Source of the DNA: Cristatella mucedo
Lineage: Eukaryota; Bryozoa; Phylactolaemata; Cristatellidae
DNA: 64,000 nt
Assembly (NCBI GenBank): GCA_009760855.2
Contig: WPIO01000032.1
Location: forward strand, 3,167,001 to 3,231,000
Reading direction: 5' to 3'
This document shows, one piece after another, positions 24,046 through 64,000 of the stretch. Numbering within the stretch: the stretch's first letter is position 1; each line of letters starts with the position of its first letter. Under the pieces are notes generated by a model, which saw nothing but the letters and a program-made list of their open reading frames with translations, was not told the DNA's origin and did not search any database. The translations under genes and the position numbers were made by a program.

Positions 24046-24135
24046 TAATAGTAATGATAATAATAGCAATATATTTGATATTTCAACCTCAGAGAACTCA
24101 ATCTCTTTCTAGGCACTTTACATTTGCTGCGAAGA
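24046..24135 (-). mobile_element. LINE-B 3' tail, solo
   Basis: Reverse complement of the family end: AATAATAGCAA, then CAGAGAACTCAATCTCTTTC and TAGGCACTTTACATTTGCTG. Confidence 0.75.
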
Positions 24136-24139
24136 AAGT

Positions 24140-25190
24140 ACGTATATAGGTCAATATCGAGAGACAACTGTTAGGCATGATTTTCGTCCTAGATCAATAG
24201 GCGACCATTTCAGTCCAATGTGTGCTCTGTGGAATGCTGCAGCAGAAGAGACGACGAGTTAGATTTTTGCCTCCGCGTTTGGGCAGTTAAAGGAGGTCGT
24301 TAAGATTCAAGGCGAGTCGACGTCCTACTAGGTGAATACATACAAGTAGCATACGTGCTCGCTTGTGGGCAGTAATTAAAAATAATACGCATGCTGGGAA
24401 AGGTTTCGGTATTGTCTCGAATCAAAGACAATTCTATTATTATCTGAACGGGTTAGCAGTCGCAGCAGCTGCGGTCGTACTGTGAAGTTTTTTGACTTGG
24501 CCTGCAAAGCTAAACAATCTATCCTGTAGCTACAGTTTTTGCTTCAGAGCCCTTCGTTGTCTAAAAATATAGACGCATCTAGCAGTTTTCTCTGGTCGAG
24601 AATGTCGAATGTAGACTAGTAAGTGGTCCCGCATTATTTCTGCAGAATATACAAGCCCACAATCCATCAAGTGCTAACGCCAGCATGCTAACACAATTAA
24701 TCAAGTTCTTGAACCTTAATGCGTTTATGAGTGTAACTCAAGCATCCCTTTTAAGTACATTCTCCTAAGAAGCCTACCTTTGCTCATGTAAGGTAATTCC
24801 ACCCACCATTTTGTTAGAAACAATCTGACTCAATACCTCCATTCATTTTCCGGGTTTGCCGCAGTAAGCCCTTTATGATTCATTCCAAAGCGAGTGCTTC
24901 CTTTTCAGACGCGGAGATTACACGAGTAGCTACAAATTCGGTGCTTAATTTCTTATAATTTTGACGTTTTTGTAAAACATGAAAAATGCGACCGCGAACC
25001 CTTTTAGTCTAGCCTCAACGTGCTCCGCCTGATGTACGCTATGCCGCACTCCTAATGCTTAAGATTTTCCTTTGAGATAGAACATCGCGGAGCAAAGTGA
25101 ATTATGAAGAGAGAAGGCGCAGTTCATTGTGTTTTGTGCATATTTTCTTTCTCTATTAGGTTACACTGGCGACTACCTACCATAACGCCG
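24140..25190. other. No gene recognised
   Basis: AT-rich sequence without long frames or a known repeat signature. Confidence 0.4.
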
Positions 25191-25194
25191 AGCT

Positions 25195-25315
25195 GGTTTT
25201 TGCCCAGTAGTTAAGGTGCTCGCCCCAACCAAAGTTCGGCCATGGTCGTGGGCTCGAGCCCTGTGGCACATTTGAAGCACCGGAATATAGATTAAGTTCT
25301 CTAGGGCACTATATA

Positions 25316-25346
<31 letters not shown>
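25195..25346 (+). mobile_element. SINE-2 copy
   Basis: CAGTAGTTAAGGTGCTCGCC head, B-box-like GGGCTCGAGCCC, tail GAATATAGATTAAGTTCTCT, ending in a (TA)12 microsatellite at 25323-25346. Confidence 0.8.
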
Positions 25347-26143
25347 ACTTCAAAGGCAGTTACGCGATGTAGCGCTACGATTAAAACGAATATTATAACA
25401 AAGCGAAATAGATTTTCTTTGCTATTGGTTATCATCGTTTAAAGTATACAAATCTGCAAAGCCACGAAGACCACGCGAATATTACGGTTAAAATGTTCCT
25501 TTAACAGACCAAATCATATTATAAATGGTTTCCGGCGAGCATACGTAACCCGAAGGATTTAGTCTCACGCTATGAATAGATAAAAAAGTAGGAAGCATTT
25601 CCGACCAGAGCATAGTCGAGGAAGTGAGTTGTAGGAAGTAGTAGGACACGACTGCTGGAAAGGACGTTAACAATCTGCAGCAGAATCAGAGATGTCGCTG
25701 AGCAAGAATTTTAGAATGAAACTCTCACAGTATAGGATTCCCAAAAATGGGTGCCAGTCTTTGGACTGATACCACGGCTAGCGCAGCTTCCGGTACGGAC
25801 CTGGCGGTGCAAGGAAGTTGAGACTTGTGAAGCAGCTTAGATCCAGCTCAGCAGAGTCAGCAGCTCAGAGTTCAAGACTCATGGTGGTCCTTGTATGATT
25901 CAGCGAAATGCTTCTGCTCTGAATTTGTTTACATTAACCGAAAATTATCCTAGTTTGTTCAAAAAATGGAAACGTGTCGAAGCTTTAGGATTTAATGATC
26001 AACCTTGTAGCCTTGTTCGTCACCAACAATATAAACATAATTTAGACAGCGTCAGCTCAACATAACCAGTTCAAGTAGGAAACGTACATACCCTAACGCA
26101 GTACATACAAATGCATACATAAAAGGCACATGTTGAACAAGCC

Positions 26144-26811
26144 GTGTCAGCAATGCGTAGCAGATTCGCCAATTTATTGAAAATTAAGAAAGAGCTGGAG
26201 CTCTCAGGGATTAATGTCAGCGAAAGAGCGATCAGGAGGAGGCTTAACAAGCAAGGTATACTGTCCAGAGTTGCTAAGAAGAAGCTGTTACTTTGCATTA
26301 AGCATAAACGTAGGAGGCTTGCTTTCGCCCATAAATACCGGCACCCAGTTGAGTGGAATAAAGTTCTGTGGACAGAAAAATCTACGTTCACCTTCTTCGA
26401 AAACTCACAAGGCACTCAGGAGATAGCATATCTAGATGCTTTTCTCTAAAATTTGGTGAAATACGGTGGTAGTGGGATAATGGTGTGGGATTGCTTTAGC
26501 GATGTTGGTGTGGGGAGCTTGTTCCGGGTGCACGGGGGATAATGAAAGCAGAATGCTACCTTGACATTCTTAATAATTCTGGTATTTTGTCAACTTATAG
26601 CATACATGATTTGAACTTTATATGGCGGCAAGAAAATAATCCGAAGCATAGAACAGTCACGGTCGACGACTTTTTTTACAACCCTCTGCGTCAATGCTGT
26701 GATCACTTCCGGATTTTGGAATGGCTCTGTCAGAGTTCAGATTTCAACCCCTTTGAAAATGTGTGGGAGGAGTTAGAGCGTAAATTACGCGAACATGTAA
26801 TTCTTCCATGA
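26144..26811 (+). pseudogene. Tc1-like transposase relic
   Basis: Broken into at least three frames. 26144-26449 carries the linker and start of the catalytic domain (RAIRRRLNKQGI, then KVLWTEKSTFTFF, the first-Asp region with D replaced by E). The next piece reads SGIMVWDCFSDVGVGSL (normally GIMVWGCFS), and 26542-26811 reads WRQENNPKHR (normally QQDNDPKH) and SSDFNPFENVWEELE (normally SPDLNPIENLW). All three catalytic blocks can be placed, and acidic residues in two of them are altered, so the enzyme is dead. The N-terminal HTH part is missing. I found no clear terminal inverted repeats. Confidence 0.85.
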
Positions 26812-26852
26812 ATTTTAATGAATTACTTAAGCTTTTGCAGAAGGTATGGCAG

Positions 26853-26856
<4 letters not shown>

Positions 26857-26891
<35 letters not shown>

Positions 26892-26942
26892 TGCCAGCAG
26901 AAAATAATATACATATATAAATATATATATATATATATTTAT
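26857..26942. repeat. TA microsatellites at the end of the Tc1 relic
   Basis: (TA)n at about 26857-26890, then mixed TA/TATT to about 26942. Confidence 0.85.
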
Positions 26943-26944
26943 AT

Positions 26945-27980
26945 TGAAATCCGAATCACATATACGCCTACCCTGGTTAATATGGTCAATTAAGCTACAA
27001 ACAAAATGGTTGTCGCGAGTCAAGCAATTTTGCATTACACTCCTTGAAACCCTGAATGTAGAAGAAGGGGGTATAATATATAAAAATATTAGCCTCTACA
27101 ATTAGCTAGTTTGGAAGTTGTTTTGTTTTTTGTTATTTAGTTTCTCAGTAAGTGCGTCAAAGTCGCTGACGTCACGTTTGCATTACGCCTGTTGTAATTT
27201 TTACAGTACTACTAGGAAGGTATAGCAACGGTGACTGCCACGCTAAAAAGGGGAAAGAGATAAATTAATAATTTGCATGTGCTGCTGTAACATGCACTTT
27301 CATAGTTAAAATTAAACAAACATTACTGCACCCGCTTTTAGTATGCAGTTGATGTGCATAAGTAGAATCTTTTCGTCGTTGTTCGCTGAGCTTATTTTAT
27401 TGTTAGAGCAAATTCAAAGGTAGTCAGCACTGCTTACTCTCCGCACACGCTGCTCGGTAGTCATTCGCTACCCAGCATTTACGAATATGTTTGATAAGGT
27501 AGATTTGTGCGTGTTTTATATTAAATTGTTAAATAAAGCTTACAATACTCCCATTTTTACTTCACTACAGGTTATTCTCTATAAACTAAAAACGAGCTCT
27601 AAGCTTGACAGTTATTGCTTTGAGCTCACTGTCAGCAGAAATTCATACCCACCTTCCAAAGCAAAATTGCATTTGTTGATTAAAATTTAAGGGTGGTAGC
27701 TAATTTGCCAAATAAAACCTGTGGTTTCCACCCGTCATTATGGATCGTCAAGTTTTTCCAGAAACAATTTCGAAAAAAGGAGCAATGCTAGCACAACATA
27801 CGCGTATCTACAACAGACTACACGAGAAAAACAAGCAAGAAACGAAGCCTCTCGGTGCCAGGCTCAAGGCCCATAATCGTCAGCCATTTTTAAACGGAAG
27901 CAGGCTATTTCAGTCAGATTGTGGCTGCCGACCTTGTATTATGGTTACTTGCTACCGCTAACAATTTGATAGTGCTTCCT
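26945..27980. other. No gene recognised
   Basis: Short frames only (for example 27740-27961 plus, 73 codons, no motif). Confidence 0.4.
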
Positions 27981-27982
27981 TT

Positions 27983-28061
27983 GCAGCAATTGTAAAGCAC
28001 CTAGAAAGAAACTGAGCTCTCTGAGGGCGCTTTATCAAATGTATTATCATAATTATTATTA
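27983..28061 (+). mobile_element. LINE-B 3' tail, solo
   Basis: TTTGCAGCAATTGTAAAGCA, GAAACTGAGCTCTCTGAGGG and a TTAT(CATAATTATT) end. Confidence 0.75.
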
Positions 28062-28173
28062 CTTGCTAATCTGTGATTAGCTGCCATAAAAGCCCGAGTC
28101 GTGTAATAGTTTTCCATTTTTGCTCTAGGCTTGGTGCCACGCAGGAGTTATGCTCGAGGTTTGGAACGAGTTT

Positions 28174-29330
28174 TTTTAATAATAAAAGTAATTATATTAT
28201 TGTTAAATTGGTATTAAACCAGCAGAAAACAATCTTTTTCTAGACACTGTAAATATGTTGTACAGGAAGCACGATCGAATGAGTAGTGGTAGCATGTTCA
28301 ATGACAACAAGCATAGCATGGTTAGGGGTGACATGCACAGGGTCAGCATGCAAATGTAGTTGGTGGCAGCATGCACAGTGTCACCACGCATAAGCACACA
28401 GAGGACGAATCGCAACGACCCACTAAATGCTATGATAAATGGATGCTTCTTTAGCTCATTTTTAAATGTGATCTAGTCAGGAATGTCGTAACTCAAGTCG
28501 TAGGCGAGTTCCAGGCTTCGGTAATATACGAACTAAAGGCATGATCTTCAAAGGATTTGAGGTACGTACGGGTTATGAATAAATGATTAGAGATCTGATT
28601 GGTAGGCTGGAGCTAAAGAGTGAAATAACCGAAAAGTGAGTGACAGAACCTTGAAATGTATGTGTTGCTTGACTGGGATCCAGTGCAGGTCGGCGAGAAG
28701 TGTGATGTGGCAACAGCGACGTTCGAGACAGACAAGCCTAATTGCAGCATTTGGCACAAGCTGTTAGCGCCTGATTTCGCAGGCCGGTAGACCGGCAAGC
28801 AGTGAGTTGCAAAAGTCGAGGCGGGATGTCACAAATGCATGAACCAATTTAGATGTGGTATCCCTGTCTAAGCAAACCCGAATTTCAGCAGTTTTATGTA
28901 GCTGAAAATAGTCAGACTTGACTGTGGAGCTTATTTGATTGTCTAATGAAAGATCGCTTTGGAACAGGACGTCTAGATTTCATGCAGATTCAAAAGGATG
29001 TATGCTGCCAGAGCCGATTGTGAGCGTTAACATTTGCAATTTCTTAATCACACTTCATTGCCCCATAACTAGTAAGTTGGTTTTATCATCTTTAAATTAA
29101 GAAAGTTTGTTGCCATCTACATGCGAATGTCATTAATACACACAGCAAGTGAGTTTAAAGAATTTGACATGCTGGAATATACTGTGTCTAGCAATCTCAT
29201 GGGCAAGAGGATGAGTATAAAGCATGAAAAGGACGCAACCAATCAAAGAGTCCTGACGTACCCCATACTTCAGAGATTCCATCGATACTCTGCTTACAAA
29301 AACAGAGTGAGTAACAAATAGTATAGTATA
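28174..29330 (-). mobile_element. LINE-B copy 2, degenerate, minus strand
   Basis: Reading the minus strand, the RT motif-B region (ATGGAATCTCTGAAGTATGG then GGTACG, near 29265-29290) matches the 16.73-kb copy. It is followed by WQQTF-LNLK near 29110, a thumb region near 28680-28790, and the 3' UTR with the family hairpin ending in a degenerate (AAT)n near 28180. Many frameshifts. Confidence 0.8.
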
Positions 29331-29689
29331 TGAAGCTTAACGATTCACGGAAGCTGCTGCAATTTGCACCGGCAAGGCAAAGTTCAGAGACCGACACATT
29401 AAACCTGGCTCCGGTGTCCTAACCTTAACATCGAGTCCATATCTTGAAAGCTTGAACGCAATCAAAAGTAACGGCAGACAAGTTCTTACTCGGATTGGAG
29501 AGTAGGAAATTGTCAGCTATTGGTCAACTTCTCTTTGGCCAGGCAGATCAATTCTGCTCCAATTATTACGATTTTTCTGCAGAGGCACCGCATTATTACA
29601 CCTACTAAGCTCTTATCTTACAGGCTGAGGAGGTGTAATCTGGGAACTCCCTCCTGAGCGTGTAATGGATGGCATTTATAGTGCAGTGC

Positions 29690-29930
29690 TCTCTGCTCTC
29701 CACCAGGGCTGGCCACTTTGCTCACTAATCTCAAAGCAGGGATCGCTATGCTCACTGCACTCTGGCGGAGCTCTTGCTTTGCTCTCTGCGCTCAAGCTTG
29801 GCTGGCTTTGCTCTCTGGCCTCTAAGAGAGCTGCCCCTCTTTGCTCTCTGGCTACTGGCCACAAGTTCGCTTTGCTCTTAGGGCTCTGGCACTGCTCATT
29901 TTGTTCTCTGCAGTCAAGCTCGCTATGATA
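29690..29930. repeat. ~30-bp minisatellite, about 7 units
   Basis: Units start CTTTGCTCTCTGG or CTATGCTCACTG and are 29-33 bp long. Because many are near multiples of 3, both strands stay open for about 88 codons, encoding 10-11-residue repeats with an LCSL core on plus. The frames are therefore probably a by-product of the repeat. Confidence 0.75.
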
Positions 29931-30070
29931 TGTGCGTTCCAACTGGACTTGATTTAGAGAGTCGCTAGCATCTTACTGGCGAGAGTATTTGACCATCAAT
30001 CCTAGAAAAAAACCTGCACTACCGTACCAGACCCGCGTATAAGACCATCTCGTAAAGCTCACTTAGGATA

Positions 30071-30161
30071 TACGCTTTGCAGCAAATGTAAAACGCCTAG
30101 AAAGAGAATGAGTTCTCTGAGGGCGCTTTATCAAGTGCATTATTATTATTGTTATTATTAT
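30071..30161 (+). mobile_element. LINE-B 3' tail, solo
   Basis: TTTGCAGCAAATGTAAAACG, AGAATGAGTTCTCTGAGGGC and a (TTA)n end. Confidence 0.8.
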
Positions 30162-30243
30162 ACGAGAAGAAGTTTTATATAACGAGTCAGCTTTACACAT
30201 CTGACTAGTTTGCTCCCTACATGCCACATACTGTATTACCATT

Positions 30244-30519
30244 TTAAGCATTCATGAAACGAATAAAATCTTTGAACAAGTATGCTAATAGAGAAACGGC
30301 ACCGATTTTTGCATGTTGTAATTGCATTCCTGATGGAAGCTCATTGACGATAGTAGCATTCTTTTGCCGACACCCAAGGTGTGAACTTGAATCAGTAGTC
30401 AAAAGCACCATAATTGCTAAAGATTTTGCTGAACTCTTCTTGTCATAAATAAGCAGCCATAGAATTCCAGGTAACAAGCACAGAGTCTTGTAATCTGGCA
30501 CATCATCCAATGAGCTAAA
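30244..30519 (-). CDS. Candidate terminal exon of an unknown minus-strand gene
   Basis: Starts right after a strong acceptor (pyrimidine-rich TTCTTCCTTCTCCTTTTG then ATCGTCACCTATCAG) and stays open for 91 codons to TAA. It contains a hydrophobic stretch (LCLLPGILWLLIY, residues about 13-25) and an NAT glycosylation-type motif. I recognise no family. The opposite strand is also open for 64 codons (30254-30448), so chance is possible. It lies 1.5 kb beyond the stop of the EB-module receptor gene on the same strand, but I see no matching donor to link the two. Confidence 0.3.
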   Translation of the reverse strand, partial: FSSLDDVPDYKTLCLLPGILWLLIYDKKSSAKSLAIMVLLTTDSSSHLGCRQKNATIVNELPSGMQLQHAKIGAVSLLAYLFKDFIRFMNA

Positions 30520-30539
30520 CTGATAGGTGACGATCAAAA

Positions 30540-31860
30540 GGAGAAGGAAGAAGAATTCTGTTTCCGGTTTTTGATCGGGCTGACAAGCTCGTGGAAGGTT
30601 GATTGCGACGACCTCTAGCCATATGTTGAAAACCGGATCAAAGGATTTTATGCATGAAAACTGCTGCGAATTGTTTTTTTGACAAATTTTAGCAAATAAA
30701 GAGAAATATTTGATATAACTTAAGCATGTAGGGACGTATTAAGCCATACATTACATCACATTCATGAAAGCATGACAAAAGATGACACACAACTAACCAC
30801 AAATTTAAAAGTAATATGTTAATACTGCACTAATGTTAAGATTTATTGCATACACATTGTCAATTTTTCGCGGATCACTGCTTGAAAAAAGTTAAATTTT
30901 TCGTATGCACATAAATTCGGAAAAGTTATGCATATTTGTGCGAACATATCCAATATATCAAGGATGTGCTGCAGTGTAAATCAGGCCCGAGGGAAGAGAC
31001 TCTAAGTCTCAGCAAGAGAATGTGATGTTTATATCGTGATGCTGATCTAATATCACTTCCGAAAGTCTGAAAGTGCCTCATAGGGTAAGACTGACATTGG
31101 CTTTACTGGCATAATTTTCTAATTATACATGCACTTCAAAAGTCGCCGGTTTAGCTAGTATGAAAAAAAGGTGTTACCATGCTACTTCTGCCGATTCAAC
31201 TAAATTGTAATACTGAATTGGCCATCTCAGATAAAAATTCATTACAAAATTAAGCCCTTAACTTTTATACTCATTCACTCAAACGCAGAAATATTCTGAA
31301 TGTATCCTCCATATTCAGCATTGTGGCATTTTTCGTTCGAAAATCCGTTAAGCCCTTTAGCAACCAATATGCTTGCACAAGCACCTGTACTATACCCCTA
31401 CCTGTACTACCAAGCCACCTTAGTGGTTTGGCAACTTGCTCCGACCTCTGCTTCATTAGTCCGCCAGAGCTTCTCCAAACGCTGCCACGGTGAACTTGCT
31501 TAGCAGCCTCTCGCTCATCACTTTTTGCCATCAACACAAGATATTTCTCTGGAGCAATCACGGAAAATTAGATTGCGAACCTGCTTTAAGCCTAGAACAT
31601 CCAGTTAAAGCAACTCACAAATGCTTTTGATTGTGGATAATAAAAATACTCTTATCAAAACTTAATGAAACTTATATTCCAGTGTGCATTTCGGCTTTTG
31701 AAATGTACCTGACCAAATTGTGACTGATCTTTGAGGGATTGCAAGTGGAATGAGCTCTCAACCTAAAGACTTAAATACCGTTTCTGCATATCTGCTCTTC
31801 TAGCTGAGCTGTGCTCATGCTCTTCTGAACACAATCATAGTCAGGGAAACAGCAAGTCGC
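30540..31860. other. No firm gene; one minus-strand frame
   Basis: 31271-31561 on minus is open for 96 codons with a donor-like CAG then GTAGGG inside (near 31402). No acceptor or family could be assigned. Confidence 0.3.
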
Positions 31861-31868
31861 TGAGATAA

Positions 31869-31874
31869 TTTATT
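31869..31874 (-). terminator. Polyadenylation signal of the EB-module receptor gene
   Basis: AATAAA on the minus strand, about 107 bp beyond the TAA stop at 31981-31983. It is the first canonical hexamer after the stop. Confidence 0.55.
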
Positions 31875-31980
31875 AAACTAAAGAATGGCTCATAGTCTAG
31901 AAATTTTTAAGGTTAAGCAAAAAGTTAAATTTCCTAGATCTGAGTTGACACTGGAGTCTGACTTAAGGATGTGTCATAAG

Positions 31981-62639
<30,659 letters not shown>

Positions 62640-63020
62640 CTGCAACGTGAATAACCGGATTCACTGAGCTAAGCGAGCGCATTACGACAAAACTTTGTCA
62701 ACTTAACGCGGAAGACTACATTTTCATTTTGCACTATCCCACATTTGCAGCTGCATTTGATCCTGAAGCAGAAGCTCGGTGGCTCTGAGCGGTACTAAAA
62801 GAAAGCGATACATCTGTGTATCATAGTATGCACAGGCTCTTTCTCCGGTATAACAGCATAGTACAGATAACAGCTGCTAGCTTGATGGCTGGGATCAGTT
62901 GCTTGTTATTTCACTCAATGCTACAGCCATATTAACATTACTGAGACACAGCTGTTCATATACCACGAGGCACAATTATTTTCGTGCACCATTGTAAGAA
63001 GTACGCATTACTCTGAAATA

Positions 63021-63021
63021 A

Positions 63022-63071
<50 letters not shown>

Positions 63072-63080
63072 GGGGAGAGT
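63021..63080. repeat. (GA)n microsatellite
   Basis: About 50 bp of GA with few interruptions. Confidence 0.95.
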
Positions 63081-63127
63081 GAGAATTATAAAGAGGATAG
63101 AGAAGAGAAAAAATAATTTATGTCTGT

Positions 63128-63260
63128 AGCCCTATGAGAGAATTTTATCTCTTTCGGTGTGAATATCGAGCACTTTGAAAATGCCCCGTATTGAGCCCTA
63201 GACGTCATTTGTTAAAAGCCATCACCTTAATCCCTGTACCGGACCAGAACCTGTACCAGA
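63128..63260 (-). mobile_element. SINE-2 copy, diverged
   Basis: Decayed tail hairpin (GAGAGAATTTTATCTCTTTC) and head. Confidence 0.5.
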
Positions 63261-63904
63261 CGCACTCCCCTTTCTGTGATTGGATGTCTCTAAAAAGGTT
63301 AAGATCGGCGCCTCCTATGCTTAATCCTGGCTAAGCCTTTGCCGAACCTCAACGATAGCATTTCCAGGCTGAGGGTTACTAGGCTTCCAGGGGAATGTCT
63401 ACCAGGCTTGGCAAGCCACTCAAGAGGCTTTCGGGTGGCATGTAGCTTGAAGGTGTTTCTTCAGAAGGTATTTATAGGGGGCTATCATTTTTCAGTGAAG
63501 CTAAAAAGGGTTGTGAGGCGGCCTGCCTTCATGAACACGTGGTATAGAGCGAGCTACCTTTAAACTAAGCATACACTGTCCGAACTTCTCTGATTCGGAA
63601 CCATCTGTCTAGGGATGGGTACGTCTATCCTGACCTAACAACTGCAGAGATCTCGGTAGTGGAAATCATAGAGCTAGCCTGCTGGCGGGCAAATTGTAGA
63701 AATTGTAAGACCCGTGGAATAGCCGGATAGTAAGTGCCCATCGTCTCAAGAGAACTAACAGAATCTATATTTTCAAATCTTCAGTATTTGAAGTTAAAGG
63801 CCGTGTGATGATGACACCAGAGAAACATGGAACGTAAGATTTATTTTGACTGAAGCATAAACACAATTTATCGAAGGTAGGAATGACGCTCAAGATAAAT
63901 AGTT

Positions 63905-64000
63905 TACAAACCTCAAATCCTTTAAGACCCCCGCATTTAGTTTATATGCTCCCAAAGCGAGGAACTCACTCCCGACTTGCGTCACGACATCCCTGACTTG
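63905..64000 (+). mobile_element. LINE-B copy 6, cut by the window end
   Basis: Close match to 59165-59260 of copy 5 (CTCAAATCCTTTAAGACC, then TATATGCTCCCAAAGCGAGG and the GACTTGCGTCACGACATCCC segment). Confidence 0.88.

Noticed and set aside
31271-31561. 96-codon minus frame, tested as an exon joined to the 30.24-30.52 kb candidate
   Set aside because: Its donor (ACAG then GTAGGG) is phase 1, while the downstream acceptor needs phase 0.

Overview
This window looks like a piece of an invertebrate animal genome. It has moderately AT-rich DNA, spliced genes with GT-AG introns, many degraded CR1/L2-type LINEs, tRNA-derived SINEs, a Tc1-type transposase relic and many microsatellites. There are no prokaryotic-style operons. 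The phylum cannot be fixed from sequence alone. A lophotrochozoan such as a flatworm would fit the small EF-hand protein and the Cys-rich modules, but that is only an inference. Most long open frames are retrotransposon remnants or chance. The two well-supported genes had to be assembled from short exons by following splice sites and reading phase.

Layout. 1-12.1 kb: a 21-bp foldback, a short tandem duplication, one LINE-A fragment (4.2-5.2 kb), one SINE-1 (6.66 kb), CTG-rich tracts and possible decayed coding sequence (9.7-10.6 kb). 12.46-14.83 kb: a complete four-exon, 143-residue, four-EF-hand calcium-binding protein gene on the plus strand, with a TATA-like box and nested inverted repeats upstream. 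16.3-17.9 kb: LINE-B. 19.2-21.7 kb: an AT-only tract, then an array of diverged ~175-bp repeats that switches orientation in the middle. 22-31 kb: LINE-B tails, SINE-2, a Tc1 transposase relic (26.1-26.8 kb), a LINE-B on the minus strand (28.2-29.3 kb), a ~30-bp minisatellite (29.7 kb) and a possible minus-strand terminal exon (30.2-30.5 kb).

32.0-62.7 kb is one minus-strand gene spanning about 31 kb. I assembled 11 exons that encode a cell-surface protein of roughly 650 residues. It has a run of EB-like cysteine-rich modules, a Thr-rich mucin-like stalk, a single transmembrane helix and a basic then Ser/Pro/His-rich cytoplasmic tail. Every internal intron I could place is phase 1, so each internal exon is a symmetric 1-1 cassette. 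One intron appears to use a GC donor. The introns hold LINE-A and LINE-B copies, both SINE families, a Tigger/pogo-like relic, a GC-rich island flanked by opposed G/C-run blocks, and long GT and TA microsatellites. The 5' end of this gene may lie beyond 62.7 kb or outside the window.

How the parts relate: LINE-B ends in a conserved hairpin plus an (ATT)n tail. SINE-2 carries a matching 3' hairpin, which suggests it is mobilised by LINE-B or a relative. SINE-1 is unrelated at its 3' end and has two copies here that look about 96% identical by eye, so it was active recently.
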